A stretch of DNA of 64,000 bases from Henricia sp. BOLD:AAB3569 (Eukaryota; Echinodermata; Asteroidea; Spinulosida; Echinasteridae). Location of the stretch: NCBI GenBank assembly GCA_037783545.1, contig JBBELK010000001.1, positions 1,054,001-1,118,000 of the forward strand, read 5' to 3'. The notes beneath the pieces were generated by a model. That model was not told where the DNA came from and made no database searches. It saw nothing but the letters and a program-made list of their open reading frames with translations. Shown piece by piece: positions 1 through 10,300 of the stretch. Positions within the stretch are counted from its first letter, which is position 1, and every line of letters starts with the position of its first letter. The translations under genes were made by a program, and so were the position numbers.

Positions 1-301
1 GGACGGAAACCAGTCTATGAAAGTGAGTGTGCGGTACCCTCTGTCACATATTGTGCTGCATGTATACGTTCATTTATCCTACCTAACAACAACTAAGCCT
101 ATTGTATACAAACAGTTCAAGCTTTATAAATCGAATTTAAAGTGAAGGTTAATGTCACAAGAAACATCCTTGACGAATTTTGGCTTCATTAAACGACCTA
201 TTACACGACACCCATTCTTTAATTAGGCCTACATGCCAACTTATGCAATTAAAATATCAATAGGCTTTCCAAAATAAAGCCCACGCATGTAGAGTTATAC
301 C

Positions 302-667
302 CAGCACGATATGTGGCAAAGGGACTTCCCCCCAACGCCCCTATACCTCAACACACACTTTTGTGAACGCACCAACATCCCCTAAAAATTGAATTCCTTG
401 GATGTTTGATACATAATGGGGGAACAATGGTAGGGGTTAGTCCCTTTGCCACATATCGTGCTGCATATGTGTAGAGTAGTATACCCAGCACGATATTTGG
501 CAAAGGGACTCCCCTATAACGCCCCAATACCTCAACACACTCTTCCTTTTTGTTAACGCACCCCTCTCCCCAAAACTGAAAGGAATTCCTTGGAAATTCC
601 TTGGATAAGTCAGACACAATGGGGGAACAAAGGTAAGGGGTGATACCCTCTGCCACATATCGTGCTG
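302..667. mobile_element. Two adjacent CAGCACGATA-family MITEs (unit 1)
   Basis: Two inverted-repeat elements lie at 302-463 and 486-667. Each begins CAGCACGATAT(G/T)TGGCAAAGG and ends in the reverse complement (CC.TTTGCCACATATCGTGCTG or close). The core carries CCTCAACACAC, GTTAACGCACC, CTTGGAT and AATGGGGGAACAA. No coding capacity. The family recurs upstream of every gene copy and at 57,137 and 59,658. The second element ends about 170 bp before the TATA box of gene copy 1. Confidence 0.8.
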
Positions 668-834
668 CATATGTAGAGTATATAGACACTTGCTTACCAA
701 ACCAGCTGTTGGAACAAAAATTTAAAAAAACCATTCAATCTATAACTCAGTTCTATCTAGGCAACGCACATATCACGGGATAAAGAAAATAGGCCTGCTT
801 GGCTGAAGAAAAGAAAAAATCCCGCCAAAAAATG

Positions 835-840
835 TATAAG
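835..840 (+). promoter_or_regulatory. TATA box of gene copy 1
   Basis: TATAAG lies 76 bp upstream of the ATG, preceded by a conserved AATCCCGCC block and followed by AAGACAGGGTTCT. Position and context are the same in all five copies. Copies 1 and 5 have TATAAG; copies 2-4 have TATATAAG. Confidence 0.6.
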
Positions 841-910
841 AAGACAGGGTTCTCGAGGCATAAGTTACAGTTGTACTCGTGAGTCAGCAGACGAAACAAC
901 GTGATACATA

Positions 911-2454
911 ATGGGTCCCACGTTATCTTTGGTTTTTGTGCTGATGCTGTTTCTGCATCTGAACGGCCATGCTGTGGGGGAAAAGACCACATGGTTCCGC
1001 CAAAATGACGGCATCACACACTGTGTTCGTTTGAGCAACCCCAGCGGTGTCCACGCGGACCTGTCTATGTTGCAGTGCAGCGAAAAATGTGCATGGGACG
1101 ATGGCTGCTTCTCATTCAGTTATTCGGACCCCCACAGACAGTGTGAACTGACCGGGGCTTCGGGGATGTTGCTCCCACCTGTACCTGAAGGAAGTTTTGT
1201 TACTTTTTACCACACGTCGCAGGAGGTAAGTTGAAATGGGAAAGAATTGAGTAGTTGACCATGGCTTCATACGTGGTGTTCAAAACGTATGGAGACCTGG
1301 AGAAATCTGGGGTACTTGTGAGAATTCTTCCTACTCCTAAACTTGGGTTTTACATCCAATTACTGCACTTACTAAAAAGCTTTCCATAGCAACAGCTGAT
1401 TTTTAAAATAATCAACTTTCCAATTATAGCTAGTTTTAAATGTCCTTGAGCCTACCGCGGTATCATTGGTCGTCGTGGATGTGCTAATTCGACGCTTCAT
1501 AGGTCTTTTTTTTTTATTTAAATTTTTTTCCAGGAAATTGTTCTTGATTTAGTCTCATGAAACACCAGTAGTTTGTCGATATCCGCGCCAATATTTTGCT
1601 TTCCTTTTTTTTTTTTACAGGGTGTCGTTCTCGAAAAACTTTCCGTCATCAAAACTAAAGGTAAGATTATGCTAAAAATACAGACAAGGGGTCGATTTCA
1701 CGTGGGAATTTTTTTACAGGTATTGGGGTTTCTGTATGTCGTCGGCACGCCGATGTTTCCTTTTTTAAATTCCATGCTATATGGGCCTATCGCATTTCTA
1801 GTTCTGCATCCCCAATAAAACCCATGCCAATTTTCCTTTTATCCAAATTGTCTTTTGCCCCCAACTTAATTAGGTCTACCTAGTACTGGACTCACTGGAA
1901 GCACTTTCGACACGCAATTTTTGGCCGCTGCCGAGTGTGAAGGCTCTCTACACTTGTGCGAGCTGTGGGAAATTCAGGCGATCGTCGAAGGCAACACTGC
2001 GGAACTACCCGAGAACACGGACATGTGGTACGCTGTGGCGGATAGTCAAGCCGTGGTCACCGAGATGGACGTAACTCAACACGGCCTACCCATGGTCAAG
2101 CCTTCGCCCGGTGTTTGCTGCCCAGGGCGTCAACTGGACCCGAAAGACCCCATCGCCACTGAGGAGTCTTTTTCGCGCAATGACCGCGAGGCGCAGGCAG
2201 GCGCTTGCGCCATTCTGGCCGCTCATCCGTGCACCTTTGCGGAGCTGAAGGCGGCCCACTTGAGGGGCTTTAGCATGGATGACTGGTCGTACTCTGCGAA
2301 GCCAGGTCGTGACGCCACACTGTATTCCGGCAGCAATGGCTGTGGCAGATACAGTTTTAAGCCAAACGAGTGTTACGAAGGGACCGTGGCAAACACACCA
2401 AGATCGGATGCTTCCGCGACGGTCGTTTGTTGTCCAAACATTTACGGTGCTTAA
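911..2454 (+). CDS. Secreted PAN/apple-domain protein with novel Cys-rich C-terminal domain, copy 1
   Basis: Exons 911-1225, 1621-1660 and 1874-2454, with GT-AG introns in phase 0 and phase 1, give a 311-aa protein. Residues 1-23 form a signal peptide with a Leu/Val/Phe core. Residues about 25-118 resemble a PAN/apple domain, with Cys at 38, 56, 60, 66 and 78 and the typical SEKCAWDDGCFSFSYS run; such domains usually bind carbohydrate or protein. Exon 2 adds GVVLEKLSVIKTK. Exon 3 adds about 190 residues with ten Cys, including two CC pairs (VCCPG and VCCPN near the C-terminus), which I cannot assign to a family. The acceptor of exon 3 is TTAATTAG. There is no transmembrane segment, so the product should be secreted. 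Fifteen mature Cys leave one unpaired. AATAAA at 3,045 may be the polyadenylation signal. Intron 2 is the short 213-bp form, as in copy 4. Confidence 0.82.
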
Positions 2455-3252
2455 GTGCATTATCACCGTTAACGCACAAAGTAAAATAATGAACAAACTT
2501 GCTCGGTATTAATTAATATAGACGACGGGACGATAAAGTGTAACTAGATTTATTCTGTTTAATGGAACTCGATTTTTGGGGGGCGGGGGTGGTCTAAAAA
2601 GGCTGGCGATTGGGCGATGTGCGATTTGTTTATATCTAAAGCGCCCTCTGTTGAAAATTGGTCGTCGTTATAAGCGTGCATCTTGTATTGCACAAATTTG
2701 GTTGATTAATAAGGCCAAAGGTCGCAATTCAAAGACGATTTGGCATTCGACCGAATTCCTGAACCAAATTTATGTAAAACATGATGCGTGCGCATAACGC
2801 CGGCCATCGTCGCATCAAAGGGCACATCGTCTGTTGATATGGCTGTCTACCAATACAAACGCGTGTTTGCTCATTGCAAGATGATTGGTTCTTTAATTGA
2901 ACTCCTCTAATTATCATGAACGGGTATTTGCATATTTTACGAGGGTTACAATTGGTGTAGAAGCAATGCCAGACTTCGTTTAATTTCTTTGGATGGACTT
3001 GGATTATTCCAAATAGTAATTGTTTTTGTCGCATAAAGAAGTGAAATAAACATAATAGTTGTAAGGCTAAATGCGTCTACTTGTGTCATTAGTAATTTTG
3101 AAACCCACGCAGTCTTCGTCTGGTCATCTGTATACTAAATATGCTTGTGAAAGGAAGCGAGTCTGTACATCAGACGTTGTTAATATATAAAGCGTGCAAA
3201 AGGTTAATTAAGTTTAAGTGTTCCCGGCGGCGTTTGATGTATTGAAGCCCTG
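2455..3252 (+). other. 3' flank / probable 3' UTR of gene copy 1
   Basis: No gene is seen. The region is highly conserved among units: an AT-rich start, GATAAAGTGTAACTAG, a GGGGGGCGGGGG tract near 2,580, and AATAAA at 3,045-3,050, the only good polyadenylation signal downstream of the stop. The small ORFs here are conserved only as DNA and shift between units. Confidence 0.5.
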
Positions 3253-3490
3253 TGGGCAATTTTACGGCGCTGTTTAGCACAACAATTTGTTAAGCACCGA
3301 TTTTCTTTGCTCTGTAAAATGAGTTACCAGCCAAAATTGTATGTTAATTTGTATTTTTAGGAACAGGAGCAAAATATCAGTAAATACACATCACATACGA
3401 TTTTGGCTGGCAACCCAGTTTTGCAAAATAAAGCAAAGAAATTATGTGCAAAGCAAATTTGTGTGCTAAACACCGCCGTGAAATTGGCCC
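3253..3490. mobile_element. CTG-site MITE (GGGCCAATTT family), unit 1
   Basis: A 238-bp element with long terminal inverted repeats of the type GGGCCAATTTCACGGCG followed by GTTTAGCACA; the left end is slightly mutated here. It is flanked by CTG on both sides. Unit 5 has the empty site (a single CTG at 40,736) at the same position. Copies also lie at 9,345-10,008, 17,683-28,147, 33,231-33,468 and, with CAG flanks, 52,019-52,256. Confidence 0.85.
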
Positions 3491-3502
3491 CTGGTCGCAA
3501 AA

Positions 3503-3581
3503 GTTAACCTGTCACCCCGAAATACAGATATTTCTAGTTAAAAAAAGAAGTCCATGTGTATTTCGGGAATAAATGTTAACT
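3503..3581. repeat. Short palindrome CCCGAAATAC...GTATTTCGGG
   Basis: A roughly 78-bp inverted repeat bounded by GTTAAC on each side. It is present in all units (10,018, 28,154, 33,480 and about 41,096) and is probably a very short MITE. It has no coding potential. Confidence 0.6.
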
Positions 3582-3595
3582 TGCCATGTTTAAGA

Positions 3596-3865
3596 TATAC
3601 AGTCCGTGCGTTTTTGAATTGATACCTCGACACACTCTTTGTGTTAACGCACCCCTCCCCCCGCCCCAACCCCCCTCCCCCACCCCCACCGCCCCACTCC
3701 CCGCCCCCCACCCCCCCCCCCCCCCACTTCCCCCCCCCCACCCCCCCCACTTCTCCCCCCCCAACAAAACTGAAAGGAATTCCTTGGATAATTCAGACAC
3801 AATGGGGAACGAAGGTAGGGAATACCCTCTGCCACATATATACAGTCCATGCGTTTTTGAATTGA
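3596..3865. mobile_element. C-rich, diverged CAGCACGATA-family MITE copy between 27-bp direct repeats (unit 1)
   Basis: A core with ACACTCTTTGTGTTAACGCACC, a tract of about 100 bp that is nearly all C, GGAATTCCTTGGATAA and ACACAATGGGG matches the upstream MITEs. It is flanked by near-identical copies of TACAGTCC(G/A)TGCGTTTTTG at 3,598 and 3,840. The C tract length differs in every unit. Confidence 0.6.
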
Positions 3866-3940
3866 TAATTTGAGAAACAAAAGTTGTTTGCTTTGAAATG
3901 AGAACGAAAACAAAGTACCAACATTTAGTTATCGAACAAT

Positions 3941-4105
3941 AGACTACTAAAGTGTGACGTCAGTTGCCATGGTAATTGGGTCTAAACATTCGCTGGTAAT
4001 CTCAAACGTCCAATGGTATAGCGCAGGAAAACAGTTCACTGGTTTTAGTGTAGACCCAAAAACCATGGAAACACACAAAGAGTGACGTTTTCACTTTAGT
4101 AGTCT
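3941..4105. mobile_element. AGACTACTAAAGTG-family MITE, unit 1 only
   Basis: A 165-bp element starting AGACTACTAAAGTG and ending CACTTTAGTAGTCT. It is flanked by AT/AT; the empty site GAACAATTACTG is present in units 2, 3 and 4. A diverged relative lies at 59,466-59,607. Confidence 0.8.
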
Positions 4106-4367
4106 ATTACTGTTAATATTTCGAATCATTGCCGTCCGCCAACAAATCGGGGCGAAGACTTGCCCAAGTCTGACTTCCCGTGCTCGGTCTGAAACGCGCA
4201 ACGCCACCCTGCCCCCTTCTATTTCTTCTGTTTCCTCTGTACAGATGGGTGTTTACATCGCATACAATGGTGTAAATATCATCTAGAATTGCTGAAATAC
4301 TTATAAAATAACGAAATGTTGCTGTTACATAATGCAGTTTGATATGTGACAAAAGGGACTCCCATAA

Positions 4368-4454
4368 TAGACTGGTTCCCGTCCACATATTCCACACAGG
4401 AGAATATATATTTGCAATAAGCCAATCAATCTATAGGGATCGGGAACCAATCTA
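4368..4454. mobile_element. TAGACTGGTTCCCG-family mini-MITE, unit 1
   Basis: An 87-bp element beginning TAGACTGGTTCCCG and ending CGGGAACCAATCTA. It is present at the same place in unit 4 (34,079-34,165) and absent from units 2 and 3. The same ends bound a 580-bp element at 35,032-35,611. Confidence 0.7.
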
Positions 4455-5278
4455 CCCATCTTCCTGCCGCAAGAGTATTTGTTCCACCTTACCGAGTTTC
4501 ACAAAACCCTTGCTGAAACGAGTTGAGCTATTATAGGCTGTATTCAGAAATATATATGAATATTGATTAGCAAGTGAGGGTGATCGCAACTGACCAATCA
4601 CGCGCCGCGCATGTTGCTCCTCGGTCATCGCGGTGCCGATATACTTGTTTGCGCGACATTCAAAATTGCAGCATAGCTACGGACGCTGTTGCCAACAGCA
4701 AGAGCCAATCACGCGCCTCGCTCCGTTTAGTTGTAGCGTCCACTTTTACTAGGGGGTGGGGTCTAATGTTTAAATTAACAGTCACTGTAAGGACGTTTTT
4801 GAATAGATACGTATAAGCCTATCTTTAATCAGATGAACTACGTTTAGCTTTCAGCGAAATGTAGTAAGTCTTCCTTCAGTTATAAAAGATAAAATGATAA
4901 ACATGTACATAAAAATATCTCCCCCCCCCCCCCATAAAATTGTGGTAATTGCGGCTACGATGTCGCAAGATATAACGCGCAAGATGATTGTTCGAAACGA
5001 CTTCATTAAAAGGTCAAAAGTGCCAGGTCAAACAAATCCCTTGTCTCTCATTGGTCGAACAGCCCGAGGCCCTTAAATACAGCTTATCTCAACTCAATGC
5101 AGCAAGGGTTTTGTGGAACTCGGTGTGCAGCAAAGACCCTTGCGAAAGGAAGATGACACTTTTCCCTTTGGTTAATGTACCATCCCTACCCCCAAACCTG
5201 AAGGGAATTCCTAAGTTTAAAAATATTTTCTTGGATGTAAACGTAATTCAGACACAATGGGGGATTATTAATGGAAGT

Positions 5279-5612
5279 GATAGATTGGTTCCCGATCCTA
5301 GCACTTATTGCGAAAATATAGGGATCGGTAAAGGACAGCCATGACGGGCAGAATTCTGCCCGGTCACGTGGTTGTTGTTTTCTTTTTTATAGTAAGTGCG
5401 TTATTTTGCATTGACATTTGTAACCCGGCCGTGCGTGTCGAACATTATCTAAATGTAATTAAAGTAAAATTGCCTAAAGCATAGGGTTTTGCGAATTTTA
5501 AAATATAAAGCACACAATGTGCACGCTCAAAGACGACAGATCAAGATGAAGCGCTCTTTACCTGTCCCTATATTCTCCTATGTGGAATAAATGGACGGAA
5601 ACCAGTCTATGG
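5279..5612. mobile_element. Longer TAGA(C/T)TGG-family element spanning the unit 1/2 boundary
   Basis: The left end TAGATTGGTTCCCGATCC and the right end GGAAACCAGTCTA are inverted copies of each other. The interior holds a GGCAGAATTCTGCC palindrome and no gene. Equivalent sequence marks the 2/3, 3/4 and 4/5 unit boundaries. Confidence 0.5.
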
Positions 5613-5896
5613 AAGTGAGTGTGCGGTACTCTCTGTCACATATTGTGCTGCATGTATACGTTCATTTATCCTACCTAACAACAACTAAGCCTATTGTATA
5701 TACAAACGGTTCAAGCTTTAGGAATCAAATTTAAAGTGACAGGTTAATGTCACAAGAAACATCCATGACGAATTTTGGATTAATTAAACGACCTATTACA
5801 CGACACCCATTCTTTATAGGCCTACATGCCACAGCTTATGCAATTAAAATATCAATAGGCTTTCCAACACAAAGCCCACGCATGTAGAGTTATACC

Positions 5897-6271
5897 CAGC
5901 ACGATATGTGGCAAAGGGACTTCCCCCCTAACGCCCCTATACCTCAACACACACTTTTGTTAACGCACCAACACCCCCTAAAAACTGAATTCCTTGAATG
6001 TTTGATACATAATGGGGGAACAATGGTAGGGGTTGGTGGGGAGTCCCTTTGCCACATATCGTGCTTCATATAGAGTAGTATACCCAGCACGATATTTGGC
6101 AAAGGGACTCCCCTATAACGCCCCAATACCTCAACACACTCTTCCTTTTTGTTAACGCACCCCTCCCCTCTCCCCAAAACTGAAAGGAATTCCTTGGAAA
6201 TTCCTTGGATAATTCAGACACAATGGGGGAACAAAGGTAGGGGGTGATACCCTCTGCCACATATCGTGCTG
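5897..6271. mobile_element. Two adjacent CAGCACGATA-family MITEs (unit 2)
   Basis: Elements at 5,897-6,066 and 6,085-6,271 have the same ends and core as in unit 1. They lie about 170 bp upstream of the TATA box of gene copy 2. Confidence 0.8.
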
Positions 6272-6440
6272 CATATGTAGAGTATATAGACACTTGCTTA
6301 CCAAACCAGCTGTTGGAACAAAAATTAAAAAAAAACCATTCATTCTATAACTCAGTTCCAGGCAACGCATGCACATACCAGTGAGATGAACAGAATAGGC
6401 CTGCTTGGCTGAAGAAAAGAAAAAATCCCGCCAAAAAATG

Positions 6441-6448
6441 TATATAAG
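6441..6448 (+). promoter_or_regulatory. TATA box of gene copy 2
   Basis: TATATAAG lies 81 bp upstream of the ATG, in the same context as the other copies. Confidence 0.65.
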
Positions 6449-6521
6449 AAGACAGGGTTCTTGAGGCATAATTCACAGTTGTACTCGCGAGTCAGCAGAC
6501 GAAACATTAACGTGATACATA

Positions 6522-8548
6522 ATGGGTCCCAAGTTATCTTTGGTTTTTGTGCTGATGCTGTTTCTGCATTGGAACGGCCATGCTGTGGGGGAAAAGACCA
6601 CATGGTTCCGCCATAATGACGGCATCACACACTGTGTTCTTTTGAGCAACCCCAGCGGTGTCCACGCGGACCTGTCTATGTTGCAGTGCAGCGAAAAATG
6701 TGCATGGGATGATGGCTGCTTCTCATTCAGTTATTCGGACCCCCAGAGACGGTGTGAACTGACCGGGGCTTCGGGGATGTTGCTCCCACCTGTACCTGAA
6801 GGAAGTTTTGTTACTTTTTACCACACATCGCAGGAGGTAAGTTGAAATGGGAGAGAATTTAGTAGTTGACCATGGCTTCATGCGTGGTGTTCAAAACGTA
6901 TGGATAACTGGAGAAATCTGGGGTACTTGTGATAATTCTTCCCACTCCTAAACTTGGGTTTACTATCAAATTACTGCACTTACTAAAAAGCTTTCCATAG
7001 CAACAGCTGATTTTTAAAATAATCAACTTCCAATTATAGCTAGATTTAAATGTCCTTGGGCCTGCGCCTACCGCGGTTTTTGGTCGTCGTGGATGTGGTA
7101 ATTCGACGCTTCATATAGTCTTTTTTTTAAAAAGTTTTTTTAAGGAAATTGTTCTTGATTTAGTCTAATGAAACGCCAGTAGTTTGTCGATATCCGCGCC
7201 AATATTTTGCTTTCCTTTGTTTTTTACAGGGTGTCGTTCTCGAAAAACTTTCTGTCATCAAAACTAAAGGTAAGATTATGCTAAAAATACAGACAAGGGG
7301 TCGATTTCACGAAGCGCAATAACGATCCTTCGTAACTCGAGATGCACTATATATACGGTTGTTTCACACGGAGCCTTTTCGCTCGTAAATTCGACATGCG
7401 CGTCGCTTTGAGAAAGAGCTGCGTGGAGGGAATTCGGAGTGAAAATATTCACTAAAAATCGCAGCACTTCGCACCCAAGTTGACTCTGTCGTTTTCAGTG
7501 TGTCGTTTCATTCCAAATTCTCCCCCTTTTCAAAACGACGCGTGACGTGGAATTTTTGCGCGAAAAGGCTCTGTGTGAATCCAGCCTTGCCCGTCGTATG
7601 GTGCTTACGAAGGATCGTAGAACACTTATATTGTAATTGCCACCAATAGTAAAAACCCAAGGTTGACAAAGCCGGGTAACGTTTCATAATTTCCCACACT
7701 CGTGGCCGAGGAAACGCCCATACATGTTCGCAGATTAACACAAGCAAAAATAAACCATTTGGGAATTTGTTTACAGGTATTGGGTTTCTGTATGTCGTCG
7801 GCACGCCGATGTTTCTATCTCAAATTTTCCAACGTGATCCTCGTACGTTTTTTAAATTTTAAATTCCATGCTATATGAGCCTATCGCATTTCTAGTTCTG
7901 CATCCGCAATAAAACCCATGCCAATTTTCCTTTTATCAAAATTGTCTTTTGCCCCCAACTTAATTAGGTCTACCTAGTACTGGACTCACTGGAAACACTT
8001 TCGACACGCAAGCTTTGGCCGCTGCTGAGTGTGGAGGCTCGCTACACTTGTGCGAGCTGTGGGAAATTCAGGCGATCGTCGAAGGCAACACTGCGGAACT
8101 ACCCGAGAACACGGACATGTGGTACGCTGTGGCAGATAGTCAAGCCGTGGTCACCGGGGTGGACGTGACTCAACACGGCCTACCGATGGTCAAGCCTTCG
8201 CCCGGTGTTTGCTGCCCAGGGCGTCAACTCGACCCAAAAGACCCCATCGCCACCGAGGAGTCTTTTTCGCGCAATGACCGCGAGGCGCAGGCAGGCGCTT
8301 GCGCCATTCTGGCCGCTCATCCGTGCACCTTTGCGGAGTTGAAGGCGGCCCACTTGAGGGGCTTTAGCATGAATGACTGGTCGTACTTTGCGAAGCCAGA
8401 TCGTGACGCCACACTGTATTCCGGCAGCAATGGCTGTGGCAGATACAGTTTTAAGCCAAACGAGTGTTACGAAGGGACCGTGGCAAACACACCAAGATCG
8501 GATGCTTCCGCGACGGTCGTTTGTTGTCCAAACATTTACGGTGCTTAA
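6522..8548 (+). CDS. Secreted PAN/apple-domain protein, copy 2
   Basis: Exons 6522-6836, 7230-7269 and 7968-8548 give 311 aa. Architecture is as in copy 1: signal peptide, PAN-like domain with the same five Cys, a 13-residue linker, and a ten-Cys C-terminal domain. Differences include Trp in the signal peptide (HWNGH), RHNDG for RQNDG, PQRRC, and in exon 3 TGVDVTQHG and MNDWSYFAKPDRD, which it shares with copy 4. Intron 2 is the long form (698 bp) and contains a small inverted-repeat insert with ends near TTTCACACGGAGCC and GGCTCTGTGTGAA. Splice sites and reading frame are intact. A polyadenylation candidate, AATAAA, lies at 9,131. Confidence 0.82.
7345..7585. mobile_element. Palindromic insert in intron 2 of copy 2
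   Basis: GTTTCACACGGAGCCTTTTC near 7,350 is inverted as GAAAAGGCTCTGTGTGAA near 7,560, bounding about 230 bp. An outer pair (CGATCCTTCGTAA and TTACGAAGGATCG) lies just outside. Copies 3 and 5 keep only the right half; copies 1 and 4 lack the whole segment. It is non-coding and MITE-like. Confidence 0.5.
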
Positions 8549-9344
8549 GTGCATTATCACCGTTAACGCACAAAGTAAAATAATGAACAAACTTGCTCGG
8601 TATTAATTAATATAGACGACGGGACGATAAAGTGTAACTAGATTTATTCTGTTTAATGGAACTCGATTTTTGGGGGGCGGGGGGTGGTCTAAAAAGGCTG
8701 GCGATTAGGCGATGTGCGATTTGTTTATATCTAAAGCGCCCTCTGTTGAAAATTGGTCGTCGTTATAAGCGTGCATCTTGTATTGCACAAATTTGGTTTA
8801 TTAATAAGGCCAAAGGTCGCAATTCAAAGACGATTTGGCATTCGACCGAATTCCTGAACCAAATTTATGTAAAACATGATGCGTGCGCATAACGCCGGCC
8901 ATCGTCGCATCAAAGGGCACATCGTCTGTTGATATGGCTGTCTACCAATACAAACGCGTGTTTGCTCATTGCAAGATGATTGGTTCTTTAATTGAACTCC
9001 TCTAATTATCATGAACAGGTATTTGCATATTTTACGAGGGTTACAATTGGTGTAGAAGCAATGCCAGACTTCGTTTAATTTCTTTGGATGGACTTGGATT
9101 ATTCCAAATAGTTATTGTTTTAGGAAGTGAAATAAACATAATATAGTTGTGAGGCTAAATGCGTCTACTTGTGTCATTAGTAATTTTGAAACCAACGCAG
9201 TCTTCGTCTGGTCATCTGTATACTAAATATGCCTGTGAAAGGAAGCGAGTCTGTACATCAGACGTTATTAATATATAAAACGTGCAAAAGGTTAATTAAG
9301 TTTGCGTGTTCCCATGAAACAGCGTTTGATGTATTGAAGCCCTG
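8549..9344 (+). other. 3' flank of gene copy 2
   Basis: It is homologous to 2,455-3,252. No gene is seen. It carries a candidate AATAAA at 9,131-9,136. Confidence 0.5.
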
Positions 9345-10008
9345 GGGCCAATTTCACGGCGCTGTTTAGCACAACAATTTGTTTAGCACAGATTTTCTTT
9401 GCTCTGTAAAATGAGTTAAAGTTGCATTGCCCGTGTTTCGGTGAAAGGATTAAAAAATAATTTACACAAGCGAACGAATTTAGAAAGCTTATACGTGTCT
9501 CTGTAACGAAAAATATCAAAAACTTAAATTTTCGACGTCGGGAATTGGAGATACAAGCCTTTTTCTTGAAACGTGCTTCACATGTTGTACATGTGCGCGT
9601 ACGCTCATATGTACACATGTACGCGCACATGTACATTTACGTCATAACCCTGTCGATTAAATGACCTGCCAGCCATTTAATTATTTCTTGTTTTTAATCG
9701 ACTGGCATTAATCCTTGACGGATTTTTACGTTCTTAGTACCAAATGAAAGCTGATAACTTTTTCTATTCTAGAAAAATATCTATTTAACTTTAAAAAAAA
9801 AATTGTACGCCCAAATCGGCCCAAACACGGGCAGTGCAACTTTAACAGCCAAAATTGTATATCAAATTGTATTTTTAGGAACGGGAGCAAAATATCAGTA
9901 AATACACATCACATACGATTTTGGCTGGCAACCCAGTTTTTCAAAATAAAGCAAAGAAATCATGTGCTAAGCAATTTGTTTTGCTAAACACCGCCGTGAA
10001 ATTGGCCC
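9345..10008. mobile_element. CTG-site MITE (unit 2), interrupted
   Basis: Ends are GGGCCAATTTCACGGCG and its inverse, flanked by CTG at 9,342-9,344 and 10,009-10,011. Removing the nested element and one TTAA leaves 238 bp, exactly the length of the other copies. Confidence 0.88.
9420..9841. mobile_element. TTAA-site MITE (AGTTGCATTGCCCGTG family) nested in the unit 2 CTG-site MITE
   Basis: A 422-bp element with ends AGTTGCATTGCCCGTGTTT and the inverse of AGTTGCACTGCCCGTGTTT, flanked by TTAA on both sides. Unit 4 has the empty site GAGTTAACAGCC (33,300). A TTAA duplication is typical of piggyBac and Kolobok superfamilies. The interior holds an ACATGTGCGCGTAC hairpin (about 9,588-9,632) and no ORF of note. 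Confidence 0.85.
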
Positions 10009-10119
10009 CTGGTCGCAAAAGTTAACCTCATCCCGAAATACAGATATTTATATTTTAAAAAAAGAAGTCCATGTGTATTTCGGGAATAAATGTTAACTTG
10101 CCATGTTAAAGATATACAG

Positions 10120-10300
10120 TCCGTGCGTTTTTGAATTGATACCTCGACACTCTTTTTATCAACGCACCCACCACCCCCACCCCCCCCCCCCCCCCCCCAC
10201 CCCCATCTCCCAACAAAACTGAAAGGAATTCCTTGGATAATTCAGACACAATGGGGAACGAAGGTAGGGAATACCCTCTGCCACATATATACAGTCCATG
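10120..10300. mobile_element. C-rich CAGCACGATA-family MITE copy (unit 2)
   Basis: The same core as 3,596-3,865, with a shorter C tract at 10,166-10,209 and flanking TACAGTCC(G/A)TGCG direct repeats. Confidence 0.55.

Larger units (their letters stand above)
1..5592 (+). repeat. Tandem segmental unit 1 (gene copy 1)
   Basis: First of five paralogous units. It starts with GGACGGAAACCAG at base 1; the same motif opens the other units at about 5,593, 11,698, 29,959 and 35,839. Order inside: AT-rich leader, two CAGCACGATA MITEs, TATA box, three-exon gene, 3' flank with AATAAA, CTG-site MITE, palindrome around CCCGAAATAC, C-rich MITE copy, then about 1.1 kb of unit-specific non-coding sequence (4,110-5,280) in which I see no gene. 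It uniquely carries the 3,941-4,105 MITE and shares the 4,368-4,454 MITE only with unit 4. Confidence 0.9.

Noticed and set aside
1689-1873. Alternative acceptor TTTTTTACAG|GTATTGG in intron 2 giving an extra exon
   Set aside because: The frame runs open to RST then TAG and does not join exon 3 in frame. The downstream TTAATTAG acceptor gives a continuous protein in every copy.
2086-2496. Long minus-strand frames opposite exon 3 (136-163 codons, repeated at 8,180 and 31,980)
   Set aside because: These are shadows of the conserved GC-richer exon 3. They begin in the 3' flank, vary in length between copies and show no domain.
3641-3865. Proline-rich frames over the C tracts (also 28,301)
   Set aside because: They are products of low-complexity C runs within a MITE.
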